From positions 1 through 31,126 of IMG/VR virus record IMGVR_UViG_3300042922_000691: DNA of 31,126 nucleotides; one strand, written 5' to 3'. Within the stretch, counting starts at the first letter, position 1. The number at the start of each line of letters is the position of its first letter. Below, in pieces: positions 1-6,969 of this stretch. The DNA is from a virus. The notes under the pieces were generated by a model. That model was given only the letters and a program-made list of their open reading frames with translations, was not told the origin of the DNA and made no database searches. Made by a program: the position numbers and the translations under genes.

Positions 1-10
1 GAGCTTTCAC
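1..10 (-). CDS. Start of a gene running off the left edge
   Basis: On the minus strand a GGAGG ribosome binding site is followed seven bases later by GTG AAA GCT, and the frame then leaves the window. Only three codons are visible, so no product can be named. It sits just downstream of a terminator and continues the direction of the virion cassette, so a tail gene is a reasonable guess. Confidence 0.3.
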
Positions 11-26
11 CTAAATTCCTCCAATC

Positions 27-61
27 AAAAAAGAGTGGGGGAGTATTGCATCACCTCACTC
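27..61 (-). terminator. Intrinsic terminator after the 88-555 gene
   Basis: On the minus strand GAGTGAGG pairs with CCCCACTC with one mismatch, and six T residues follow (plus-strand A run at 27-32). It lies between the 88-555 gene and the next start at the left edge. Confidence 0.55.
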
Positions 62-87
62 CTAAAAGTGCCAAATACTGCTTTTAT

Positions 88-555
88 CTACACAATTGTC
101 TTATAATACACATTCAAGATATTATCTGCAGAATTAATTCCTATTGTTAACTTAGCTGGTAACACCGCCGTTTTAGTGGTATCTAACTCATAAGTAGTAG
201 AAGAGTAGTTAAGTAACATAATTACTGTTCCTAAGACAGCTTCACCAGAAATAGATTTTGTGGTATCTTTTACATTGTCAAAATAGTAATTTACCTCATA
301 GTGATACTGTGTCGGTGCATCTGTAGAGTCAAATACATAATCATTATTATATCCGATTTCAGTTATAACCTTTAATTTACTGGTTGGTATACTAACATCT
401 AATTGCTTTAACTTGAACTCGATTATATCCAGATTTTCTGATTCAAAAATCTCGTTATTATCATCTGTTACGAACTCCCATAATGCTCCACGAGAAGAAG
501 CAGAAGTAATAGATGCTATTGCCTCAGATACACATTTTAATATTCTATATTTCAT
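88..555 (-). CDS. Hypothetical virion-cassette protein, 155 aa
   Basis: I do not recognise this protein. The ATG start follows GAGAGGAGTTAT, a good ribosome binding site. The sequence is rich in beta-branched and polar residues (for example YHYEVNYYFDN and LPAKLTIGI), which suggests a beta-rich fold and not a helical enzyme. There are no membrane segments, signal peptide or cysteine motifs. It is the last complete gene of the virion cassette and is followed by a terminator. A minor virion or tail-region protein is an inference from position only. Confidence 0.6.
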   Translation of the reverse strand: MKYRILKCVSEAIASITSASSRGALWEFVTDDNNEIFESENLDIIEFKLKQLDVSIPTSKLKVITEIGYNNDYVFDSTDAPTQYHYEVNYYFDNVKDTTKSISGEAVLGTVIMLLNYSSTTYELDTTKTAVLPAKLTIGINSADNILNVYYKTIV

Positions 556-598
556 ATAACTCCTCTCTGTTGTAAATACAACGAATTAGTAATTTGCA

Positions 599-1039
599 TT
601 AACCAATAACTGTTAATCCTCTTGATTTTAAAAAGATAATACAATCTGCAAGCAATTGACCAGATTCAATCGTAGAGTCTATGGAATCGTCCCATACATG
701 AGTATTTGTATTAACATCAAGACCACCATGTAGCCCCTGATTAGCCCATGATATTACTTCAAATCCTGTCGCATTTTCATAATTATCCAAGCTCTCATAA
801 TCAATACCTACTTCAATTTCATATCCATTCCCAACTCTTTTAATGTCTGTTTTAAATGCCGAATGTAAGAATTCATAAGTTCTTTGATATTTTGCTGGTT
901 TCCATTCAGAATAATATTGATTTAAAAAATAGTTAATAGCTTCGTATACTTCATTTGCTGCATATTCACATAACTGCTTACAATGATCTAACATAAACTT
1001 TTCTAAATCAGCCATAGATTTTCCATATATAGTAGCCAT
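599..1039 (-). CDS. HK97 gp10-like head-tail/neck protein (putative)
   Basis: This 146-aa protein begins with a helical segment of about 45 residues containing Tyr and Glu (LEKFMLDHCKQLCEYAANEV), followed by a motif around W46-K50-Y54-R56-T57-Y58 and a short beta region (GNGYEIEVGIDYE). That layout resembles the small HK97-gp10-like or minor head-tail joining proteins of Firmicutes siphophages, which carry a similar helix-YxRT-beta pattern. The C-terminal half has a Gly/His/Trp-rich stretch and ends in a helix. The ATG start follows CAGAGGAATAAAC. The family assignment rests on pattern resemblance only; it could be another neck or tail-completion protein. Its distance from the terminase end of the cassette is unusual for gp10. 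Confidence 0.5.
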   Translation of the reverse strand: MATIYGKSMADLEKFMLDHCKQLCEYAANEVYEAINYFLNQYYSEWKPAKYQRTYEFLHSAFKTDIKRVGNGYEIEVGIDYESLDNYENATGFEVISWANQGLHGGLDVNTNTHVWDDSIDSTIESGQLLADCIIFLKSRGLTVIG

Positions 1040-1041
1040 GT

Positions 1042-1248
1042 TTATTCCTCTGATTTGGATTCTTTATCTTTGGCAAATTTGACTATCTCCGATACGACGT
1101 CTTTTGAGTCTACATTCTTTATTTTATTGGCCATTTCTAAAATATCAGAAGAGCCATTTAAAAATTCCAATACCTTGCCAAGAATAATTACTTTGTACTG
1201 TCTTTCCATTTTCTTTAATTCACGCATTTCTTTAAAATATTTGAACAT
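1042..1248 (-). CDS. Small basic/acidic helical protein, 68 aa, unknown
   Basis: The frame is open up to 1299, but I place the start at ATG 1248 because GGAGGAAAATAT lies directly in front of it, while the upstream Met at 1299 would overlap the previous gene and has no ribosome binding site. The product is highly charged and mostly helical, from FKYFKEMRELKKMERQYK to an acidic/lysine tail. It contains no recognisable domain. It is followed almost immediately by the 599-1039 gene, so the two are probably translated from one transcript. Function unknown. Confidence 0.55.
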   Translation of the reverse strand: MFKYFKEMRELKKMERQYKVIILGKVLEFLNGSSDILEMANKIKNVDSKDVVSEIVKFAKDKESKSEE

Positions 1249-1298
1249 ATATTTTCCTCCGATTATTTTAAAATTGGGCATAAAAATAGATGCTAACA

Positions 1299-1769
1299 TT
1301 ATCTATTTGCATCTGACTTTGATTTCTTATCTAATTTTTTCTTCTTTTCTAACTCTTCATATGTAAGCCAATGGGATGTATCTCCATATTTGATATTCCT
1401 ACACATCCAAATGTACTTTTCGTCAGGATATCGTTTCCAAAATAATTTGCGCTTGCATTTCGATAGCGAATCTGGTAGGCCTTTCACGTCAAAAATAGTA
1501 TGAGTACCATCATTCCAATATACAATATAATCACTTACATATTTAATAGGCAATACTTTTACATTATTATAAATGAATCCCTCTTGCAGTATAAACGGTA
1601 TTTGTCTCTCATAACGAATTACCTCACCGCTTTCCATTTTAGGCAGTATCCATTCTCGTAGGAAATTCAGCTCCGTGAGTGAATCAAAAATTTCCCCATT
1701 ATACGTACGTTTTTCTTTCCCTTTTGTTGTCATATCAACATTGTAAAGAGAACGTTTTCTTTTTGCCAT
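1299..1769 (-). CDS. DUF1064-type PD-(D/E)xK nuclease
   Basis: This 156-aa protein has the hallmarks of the phage DUF1064 family, predicted RecB/Holliday-resolvase-like nucleases. It has an early SLTELNFLREWI segment that supplies a conserved Glu, a beta strand ending in YVSDYIVYW with Asp, and then a FDVKG motif (Asp-x-Lys) that completes the PD-(D/E)xK site, followed by the lysine-rich KCKRKLFWKRYPDEKY. A basic N terminus and a Lys/Asp tail flank the domain. In other phages such genes are often near recombination or packaging functions; here it lies within the tail end of the virion cassette. The ATG start follows AAGGACGTGAATA. The exact substrate is not known; DNA junction or branch cleavage is inferred from the family. 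Confidence 0.75.
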   Translation of the reverse strand: MAKRKRSLYNVDMTTKGKEKRTYNGEIFDSLTELNFLREWILPKMESGEVIRYERQIPFILQEGFIYNNVKVLPIKYVSDYIVYWNDGTHTIFDVKGLPDSLSKCKRKLFWKRYPDEKYIWMCRNIKYGDTSHWLTYEELEKKKKLDKKSKSDANR

Positions 1770-1789
1770 TATTCACGTCCTTATCAAAG

Positions 1790-2182
1790 TTATATTTTAT
1801 GTATGTTTCTTCTTTTAAAATCTTCTGACTCTAGTAATAATTTCAATTCTGATACAGCATCATCAAACGGTATATCAAACCATTCTCCATTTCTACGTCT
1901 ATATGTAAAACGATTATGCATTATCTTTTCAATTAAACCGTTTATGTGCATTGGTTCAGTTATATAATACTTAAATTTTGTTCCATTCTGATTGCTTAGA
2001 GTTGTAAATCTTTTGTGAGGATGTTTTGTTTTTCCGATTTTAACTAAATTACTTTCTGGATTATATATGACATACACATACCCCATATCAAATTCAGCGT
2101 CTAACCCTAAGAGCTCCTTATACAATAATTTATCCCTTTCACAATTAAAGTTCTCTTTTGCACCATTTCGAATACAGTTCAT
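1790..2182 (-). CDS. GIY-YIG (T5orf172-type) nuclease
   Basis: The domain begins about 33 residues in with GYVYVIYN, followed by VKIGKTKHPHKRF and a later LIEKIMHNRF and GEWFDI. This is the pattern of T5orf172/Mug113 members of the GIY-YIG superfamily: Y-x-Y for GIY, KIG for YIG, a downstream Arg, a conserved His in a helix and E/W near the end. Such proteins are common in phages and usually of unknown role, possibly homing or DNA processing. The open frame extends to a GTG at 2233, but that stretch is covered by the upstream gene ending at 2145, and neither start has a good ribosome binding site. I prefer ATG 2182, which leaves a 38-base overlap. A second in-frame ATG at 2086 would give the bare domain. 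Confidence 0.7.
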   Translation of the reverse strand: MNCIRNGAKENFNCERDKLLYKELLGLDAEFDMGYVYVIYNPESNLVKIGKTKHPHKRFTTLSNQNGTKFKYYITEPMHINGLIEKIMHNRFTYRRRNGEWFDIPFDDAVSELKLLLESEDFKRRNIHKI

Positions 2183-2372
2183 CCATGATTTTTGACTTTT
2201 TCCATACAAAAACCAACTTATTATCCTCACCACATATAATATCCACCAACTGATCTTTTGCTTTCCCTGAATTTAAATAGCGATAGTTTTGCTGCATATT
2301 GGGAATTAATCTGGTTTCCTCTGTTTCATAATAACACTTGAATAAATCACTATAATATCTAATTACAATCAC
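2145..2372 (-). CDS. Small phage protein, 75 aa, DUF5659-like pattern
   Basis: This frame opens with GTG after an AGAAGAAAG sequence and ends in NKLVFVWKKSKIMDELYSKW. That C-terminal pattern (a K-L-V-F-V strand, charged turn, then an amphipathic helix with an aromatic residue) is typical of many small phage proteins annotated as DUF5659-like. It overlaps the following nuclease gene. The upstream terminator at 2395-2455 separates it from the tail-tube operon, so a promoter must lie very close to its start or transcription must read through. Function unknown. Confidence 0.5.
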   Translation of the reverse strand: MIVIRYYSDLFKCYYETEETRLIPNMQQNYRYLNSGKAKDQLVDIICGEDNKLVFVWKKSKIMDELYSKWCKREL

Positions 2373-2394
2373 CGCTTTCTTCTAAATTTTTGCG

Positions 2395-2455
2395 TAAAAA
2401 AATAGGGGTATCACAATAATAATTCAAATAAATGAATAGTATTGGAATACCCCTA
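2395..2455 (-). terminator. Intrinsic terminator below the tail-tube gene pair
   Basis: On the minus strand TAGGGGTAT and ATACCCCTA form a perfect 9-bp stem (plus-strand arms 2403-2411 and 2447-2455), with a second small hairpin (ATTCA/TGAAT) inside the loop, and a run of seven T residues follows. It ends the transcript carrying the 2811-3608 and 2469-2792 genes. Confidence 0.8.
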
Positions 2456-2468
2456 TATAAAAATCACA

Positions 2469-2792
2469 CTATTCATTATCATTGCTTTTTACTCTTTTTG
2501 TTTTTAACGTTTTAGGTTCATCTTCATAAGAAAGAATATATTCAATTATATTTTTTATCTCTGGAACAAAGGTATCTAACCCAACTAAATCACATTTTTG
2601 CAATTGTTCTTTTGCTGTTTTTATATCTGTATATTTATTGTTATAATCTCTTATGATTAGAAAAATTTTATAATGCTCCATACTATCAACTATTGTACGC
2701 CAGGGTGTATAAGATTTAACGTCCATACACCCTGAACAGGCATTATATCCAGTACCACAAATAGAGCAAGTATGATTAGGCTTTTCAGTCAT
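2469..2792 (-). CDS. Small zinc-binding-type phage protein after tail tube
   Basis: The N terminus carries CSIC and CSGC (two CxxC pairs with a 6-residue gap), a treble-clef or zinc-ribbon-like site, followed by a WRTIVDSMEHYKIFLIIRDY segment and a helical region. This combination is found in small conserved genes next to the major tail protein in Firmicutes phages, where a tail assembly role has been suspected. I set the start at ATG 2792 because GAGGAGAGATTTG lies in front of it; the longer GTG start at 2807 would place the ribosome binding site inside the gene. It is 18 bases downstream of the tail-tube gene and ends at a strong terminator. A tail-assembly-chaperone role is inference from position. 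Confidence 0.6.
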   Translation of the reverse strand: MTEKPNHTCSICGTGYNACSGCMDVKSYTPWRTIVDSMEHYKIFLIIRDYNNKYTDIKTAKEQLQKCDLVGLDTFVPEIKNIIEYILSYEDEPKTLKTKRVKSNDNE

Positions 2793-2810
2793 CAAATCTC
2801 TCCTCACACC

Positions 2811-3608
2811 TTAATCTTCAGAAACCATAATTTCGAACAGTTTGCCGTCTTCTCCGCAATATTCTTTCTGTAAAACATAAGATGCAGCATGTTTTCCTTC
2901 AGAAGTGAGATCTAAGCTTACGTTAGTAGGATCTATCTGTGCTCTAGGGCACCAGATTGCACCAGCATAAACAATATTTTTGTTACAAACCTCATGAAAG
3001 ATCGCATGGATCAGTAAAGACCTTACTTCAGGAACACCATCTGTGGTTTTTGTAACCTTCACAGCAGTTGAAGTTTCTTTATTGTAATTTACAAAAGCCC
3101 TCCCGGTAACACCTGCTGGAAGAGTAATGGTTTTTGTGGCAACATCTAATGTGAATTTACCAACGGCTGCGGTTGCAGAAATTTCATATGTTTCGCCAAA
3201 TGTGTTATTTGCATTAATAACTCTTACATATTTTACTTCAGCACCAGTTGTTCCTACTGGCTTGTATTTTAAAACAATCTTATTATCTGTGCTAATCTGC
3301 ACGATTTCTGATACAGGCATAGTGATTTTATCAGTATCAGATGCTACCTTTTTCTCAGATGCAAACTGACTAGCTGCTAAATCCAAGCTAAATAGTGAAT
3401 TTGTAAATCCAAAGGTACCAGACTGCGCGTTATAGAATGTCATTATGGGACTACCCATACTATCTACAACATCTGTACCTGTTGCAGTTGTGGCAAGAGT
3501 GGGAGATTCTATTTGTGTATATCTACCCACTAATTCATTGGTTGCGATATCAAATTCTTCTACCGCACGAATTTTTTCGAGTACTAGCTCGTTAGGATTA
3601 AAAGCCAT
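2811..3608 (-). CDS. Major tail (tube) protein, putative
   Basis: This 265-aa protein starts at ATG after AATGAAGGAGGAACAAA, the strongest ribosome binding site of the cassette, which fits high expression. Its sequence is beta-rich. An N-terminal region VLEKIRAVEEFDIATNELVGR leads to residues around 70-90 (GTFGFTNSLFSLDLAA), a middle part rich in Thr/Val resembling an inserted Ig-like domain, and a C-terminal AIWCPRAQIDPTNVSLDLTSEG. The last segment resembles the end of tail-tube or major structural proteins, where cations or neighbours are bound by a conserved 'P.a.iD' turn. It directly follows the tail-terminator-like genes and a terminator hairpin. A tail tube is the most likely identity; a head decoration protein is the alternative. 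Confidence 0.65.
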   Translation of the reverse strand: MAFNPNELVLEKIRAVEEFDIATNELVGRYTQIESPTLATTATGTDVVDSMGSPIMTFYNAQSGTFGFTNSLFSLDLAASQFASEKKVASDTDKITMPVSEIVQISTDNKIVLKYKPVGTTGAEVKYVRVINANNTFGETYEISATAAVGKFTLDVATKTITLPAGVTGRAFVNYNKETSTAVKVTKTTDGVPEVRSLLIHAIFHEVCNKNIVYAGAIWCPRAQIDPTNVSLDLTSEGKHAASYVLQKEYCGEDGKLFEIMVSED

Positions 3609-3634
3609 TTTGTTCCTCCTTCATTTTGGGCAAT

Positions 3635-3657
3635 AAAAAAGAACTCAATCGAGTTCT
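3635..3657 (-). terminator. Terminator hairpin between connector genes and tail tube gene
   Basis: The minus strand reads AGAACTC-GATT-GAGTTCT followed by a run of T, a perfect 7-bp stem with a tetraloop. The stem contains the stop codon of the 3645-4400 gene, and the tail-tube start codon is only about 27 bases further on. There is no room for a new promoter between them, so the hairpin may act as a partial terminator or be bypassed by antitermination. Confidence 0.8.
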
Positions 3658-4400
3658 CCATACCAATCTAATTGTTTTTTGTCTATATCTTTTAAATTAA
3701 TTCCATATCCAGAATATCCGCTTTGTAACAACAAATCCGCATTTTTAATTTTAGAAATTCGTTTTACACTATCCATAAAAGCATTTATTTTCATATCCCA
3801 AACTTTTTCATGATTGTATTTAAAACCTTCAAAATTTATCATTGCTGATATTAAATTAAGGAGATAGGAATGAGCCTCTTTATTTCTATTTAGTAAATAG
3901 TTTTCTCTGTCATCCTCAATAAGTATCCGCTTTGTAGACTCATTTGCTGGGACTTGCTCATTTTTTTTAAATCCATGTGCCTTACGTATATAATCAGTGA
4001 TTACGATATAAGTAAATTTATCTATGGTTATGTAATCACAATTACCTTCACTATCATAGATCTCTTGCATAAGACATATTTCATCATTGCTTTTATTCGA
4101 ATATAATTCAAACTTAGTAAAATCTAAGTCTCCAAATATGATTTTGGTTTGTTTAACAGTAAACATTTTTATAAGCAGTTTATAAAATAATTCAAAATCA
4201 TCTATTAAAGTATAGTCAATTCCCATATCATCAAGCTGCCACTTTAAATCTGATCCAACAGAGGTTAATGTGTTGACTAAGTGGAAATATTCTGATTCTC
4301 CATAGTCACAGATTTCATTTAGAGTTGGCTGATGTATTGTAATATACTTATTAACAACAAAATCATCACCTCGATAAATTTTCAGTTCATCATTAAACAT
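3645..4400 (-). CDS. Conserved phage protein between tail terminator and tail tube, 251 aa
   Basis: I recognise the general type but not a named family. The N terminus YRGDDFVVNKYITIHQPTLNEICDYGE is similar to a group of conserved clostridial phage proteins found beside the major tail gene. It is followed by FHLVNTLTSVGSDLKWQLDDMGIDY, an acidic region and a helical C terminus (AHSYLLNLISAMINFEGFKYNHEKVWDM). It starts at ATG 4400 after GGGGAAGGTT and overlaps the preceding gene by 8 bases. Its length and helical character resemble proteins suspected to be tail assembly chaperones, but in most phages the chaperone gene follows the tube gene; here it precedes it. The terminator at its stop codon limits transcription into the tail-tube gene. 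Confidence 0.55.
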   Translation of the reverse strand: MFNDELKIYRGDDFVVNKYITIHQPTLNEICDYGESEYFHLVNTLTSVGSDLKWQLDDMGIDYTLIDDFELFYKLLIKMFTVKQTKIIFGDLDFTKFELYSNKSNDEICLMQEIYDSEGNCDYITIDKFTYIVITDYIRKAHGFKKNEQVPANESTKRILIEDDRENYLLNRNKEAHSYLLNLISAMINFEGFKYNHEKVWDMKINAFMDSVKRISKIKNADLLLQSGYSGYGINLKDIDKKQLDWYGELD

Positions 4401-4881
4401 AACCTTCCCCTATTTTACTGCACAAATTATTGGTTGTTAGATTAACAAATTGTAATGTTCTAACGTGATATTTGTTCTCTAAAATTGCTTCAGTATCAGA
4501 GACTAATTCCAACTCAAAACCTAAAATATTAGTCCAATTAAAACTATTTAAAACAATTCCACCTAGAACATCATGTCTGTTTCCATAATTAGTACTTATA
4601 GTATCTTCATGACAAATTATCCCTAGATTAATTGTACAGTTCTTAAATGCTGAATTTCTATTTGATTTCTTAGAATTATAATCAAAGCAGATATAATTTT
4701 TAACTGTTGTAGTAGAGTCAGGAACCCTCATATAAGAAAATATGTTTTTGTTTACCATCTGAGCAGGATTTGTTATTTCAGTATTGCTGATAAAGTTATA
4801 TATCTCTGGGATGCTTACTAATTGATTAATTATTTTTCGTTTATATTCAATAACCTCTGAATCCAATAAATTAACTGCCAT
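4393..4881 (-). CDS. Putative tail terminator / tail completion protein
   Basis: The 162-aa product has an N-terminal helix (EVIEYKRKIINQLV), then beta strands with KNYICFDYNSKKSNRN, NCTINLGIICHEDTI and HDVLGGIVLNSFNW, and ends in strands around HVRTLQFVNLTTNNL. An N-terminal helix followed by a beta sheet whose middle strand runs '...LGIICH' and a helix with 'D.lGGiv...f.w' is the usual pattern of tail-terminator (gp17/gpU-type) proteins, which cap the tube and contact the head connector. The gene order (connector, then this, then tail tube) agrees. It starts at ATG 4881, nearly touching the stop of the previous gene. Distinguishing it from a head-closure protein needs structure comparison. 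Confidence 0.5.
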   Translation of the reverse strand: MAVNLLDSEVIEYKRKIINQLVSIPEIYNFISNTEITNPAQMVNKNIFSYMRVPDSTTTVKNYICFDYNSKKSNRNSAFKNCTINLGIICHEDTISTNYGNRHDVLGGIVLNSFNWTNILGFELELVSDTEAILENKYHVRTLQFVNLTTNNLCSKIGEGYV

Positions 4882-4884
4882 CTC

Positions 4885-5940
4885 CTAATACCACCCCCCA
4901 AGAGTCAAAGTAATATTTCCTTTGTAATTTCCAGTCCCATTTGATACCGAAGCAATAATCGTAGTGCCATATAGTTCAAATTTATCATCAGCATAAATAT
5001 TTACATTATTACCAGTGTAGTTTAAATGAATATATCCTTCCAGACCAGCCGGCAGCGCAAATTCCCACACCGAAACAATAGAAGAATTTTCTGTCTTATC
5101 TGCATTATAAAATTTTGGTGAGAGAGTAGTGCCATCCTTATAACCAACAATTACCTTATTATCTTCACTATCTGAAGCTATAACTGCGTATGTATCACCA
5201 TCTGGTGGATTTGGATTTTCTGTTGGTTCTATATAATTACATATACCCAAATCTTTTCTATCCGTTTTATCATTGTATTTGGATTGTTTCATTGTAAGTT
5301 CAATTAGCCCTTTATCTCCAAACTTAAATTCAGTCCTATTTGGTTTACTGACTGCATAGACCTGTGGAATTTCAACATTGAGGTCATCAATAAAAAACCT
5401 ATCATCATAATCAATCAAAACTGTATTAGAATCAAAAGGTAATTTTATCGTGTAAATTGCGTCACCTACTGTTATTAGTTTACCATCGGATGTACCATCA
5501 TTAGAATTAGTTGATACTATGCATGGATAGGAGAGGATAGTACCTGAGGAGTTTTGCCATTTCAGTGTGTAGTTGCAAAGTGTAATTTCGCCTTGTTTAT
5601 GAACATCATCAATATTGAACATTTTTGTACACATCCAATATTGCTTTTCAGCCATATCATAAATTATATCTCCAACAGTTAATATACTATCAATAAACAC
5701 TTGTATAGTAGCCACAATAAAACTTGAACTTGTTTTTCTCCCAAAAATTCTGCATAATAACTTATTAGTGGTATTCCAAAATACTATATTAGGATTAGCA
5801 GATGCATCATCTAGAAATATTGATTGTAGTAACTGTTTGCTATCCTTAATCAATTCATCTCTTAATGATGTGCCACTAGTGGCCGACATTCGTTTCTTGA
5901 ATCTATCTAAAGGATCCAAATTATCTCCTCCAATCCTCAT
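4885..5940 (-). CDS. Conserved head-tail connector-region protein with C-terminal Ig-like domain
   Basis: Two ATG codons are possible. I choose 5940, which follows GGAAGAAAAATAC and overlaps the previous stop as ATGA; the upstream ATG at 5955 has no clear ribosome binding site. The product (351 aa) has SLRDELIKDSKQLLQ, then DSILTVGDIIYD, AEKQYWMCTKMFNIDDVH and LCNYTLKWQN, followed by NRTEFKFGDKGLIELTM. This set of segments is conserved in a family found next to connectors in clostridial phages, which I know only as hypothetical structural proteins. After a Pro/Asn linker (ENPNPPDG), the last 100 residues look like an Ig-like or adhesin-type beta domain rich in Asn and Tyr. A head-closure or adaptor role is inferred from position. 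Confidence 0.6.
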   Translation of the reverse strand: MRIGGDNLDPLDRFKKRMSATSGTSLRDELIKDSKQLLQSIFLDDASANPNIVFWNTTNKLLCRIFGRKTSSSFIVATIQVFIDSILTVGDIIYDMAEKQYWMCTKMFNIDDVHKQGEITLCNYTLKWQNSSGTILSYPCIVSTNSNDGTSDGKLITVGDAIYTIKLPFDSNTVLIDYDDRFFIDDLNVEIPQVYAVSKPNRTEFKFGDKGLIELTMKQSKYNDKTDRKDLGICNYIEPTENPNPPDGDTYAVIASDSEDNKVIVGYKDGTTLSPKFYNADKTENSSIVSVWEFALPAGLEGYIHLNYTGNNVNIYADDKFELYGTTIIASVSNGTGNYKGNITLTLGGWY

Positions 5941-6353
5941 GTATTTTTCTTCCATGCATATCTAGATAATAAAGTTTCGTTTTCCATAAGGTATGTTTTA
6001 TGCATTAAGATTAATTTGTCTAAGAAATTAGCAGGAGAAAATGCATTGAAGTCTTTTGATGATAAATTTACCTTCAGTATTGATGGTACTCGTATGTAAT
6101 TTGAATCTATATATGACAACAACATATAATTCGAAAGTATTTCTATTTCATCGTCATTCAAGTTTATATTAAATTGCTCTAGTACATCATCTCTATTAGA
6201 TAAATCTTTTTTACATATATGAAATGCTACAATAGACGGACGTAAATAGTCGTGTAGCATTTCGTATACTTCACCTACTGTCATTATAGGAATATCAAAA
6301 TCTTTGAATTTTGGTAGAACATTAGCATACAATGTTTTATATGTAGTAGCCAC
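5937..6353 (-). CDS. Conserved head-tail connector protein, 138 aa
   Basis: It contains VGEVYEMLHDYLRPSIVAFHICKKDLSNRDD and NINLNDDEIEILSNYMLLSYIDSNYIR, then a helical end with FLDKLILMHKTYLMENETLLSRYAW. I recognise this helical pattern from small conserved proteins that follow the capsid gene in clostridial phages, where a head-completion or adaptor role is presumed. It is entirely helical with no cysteine motif. Translation starts at GTG 6353 behind GAGGAGGTGGTT; the stop overlaps the next start as ATGA, so the two are probably coupled. The function is inferred from position between capsid and tail genes. Confidence 0.6.
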   Translation of the reverse strand: MATTYKTLYANVLPKFKDFDIPIMTVGEVYEMLHDYLRPSIVAFHICKKDLSNRDDVLEQFNINLNDDEIEILSNYMLLSYIDSNYIRVPSILKVNLSSKDFNAFSPANFLDKLILMHKTYLMENETLLSRYAWKKNT

Positions 6354-6366
6354 ACAACCACCTCCT

Positions 6367-6933
6367 CTATAAATCTAACAATTCAAACAAATCAACCTGT
6401 AAAATTCTTTCTAATTGTTTAACAACTTTAATGTCAGACACTTCATCATTTATAATCATATCTTTTATCTTAGTTACAACTGTAGATTTAATTCCTCTAG
6501 GAGGTAATGATTCAAACTTTTCCTTAATGGTTTCAATATTATCAACGGTATAAATTTCTCCGCTCATTAAATCTGCATAATTTTTATAAGTAGATTCTAA
6601 TCCAAAGGCTTTTACAACTCTTTTATCTGTGGGTTTAAGCCAAAGTTCATTAAAATAAGATTTATGATTTCTATGCATATCTTTCAACGCAGAGTATCTC
6701 ATTGGCTCTTCATGACCAACTTCATTCCATTCATAGAAATCATTGTTTTTAGCATCTTTATAAGACACATTTGGGATAAGAGACACTACGATGATCTCAT
6801 CATCATCCTTTAAAGGACTGTTGTTTTCTGCCGCAACTTTAACTTCAACAGTATTAACTACCGCAGAATTAACTACGGCAGTATCAACTGTATCAACAGT
6901 GGTTGCAGTCTTTTTTGTGCTAGTATTAGCCAT
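6367..6933 (-). CDS. Conserved capsid-adjacent protein, 188 aa
   Basis: After a Thr/Val/Ala-rich N-terminal tail of about 40 residues that looks disordered, the protein has DDDEIIVVSLIPNVSYKD, NDFYEWNEVGHEEPMRYSALKDMHRNHKSYFNELWLKPTD and a C-terminal helical part ending in LERILQVDLFELLDL. The central segment matches a family that follows the major capsid gene in clostridial phages; its exact role is unknown to me, but the place suggests a connector or capsid-associated protein. The start at ATG 6933 follows AAAGGTGGTTTTGAATAA. The upstream 36 bases are very AT-rich. There are no cysteines and no membrane segment. Confidence 0.6.
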   Translation of the reverse strand: MANTSTKKTATTVDTVDTAVVNSAVVNTVEVKVAAENNSPLKDDDEIIVVSLIPNVSYKDAKNNDFYEWNEVGHEEPMRYSALKDMHRNHKSYFNELWLKPTDKRVVKAFGLESTYKNYADLMSGEIYTVDNIETIKEKFESLPPRGIKSTVVTKIKDMIINDEVSDIKVVKQLERILQVDLFELLDL

Positions 6934-6969
6934 TTATTCAAAACCACCTTTATTTTATATTATTTTAAA

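Noticed and set aside
6945-6968. Additional TAATATAAAA motif copy before the 6367-6933 gene
   Set aside because: It ends in AAAT and not AAAC, lies against the ribosome binding site, and sits in a plain AT-rich spacer, so I left it out of the motif family.
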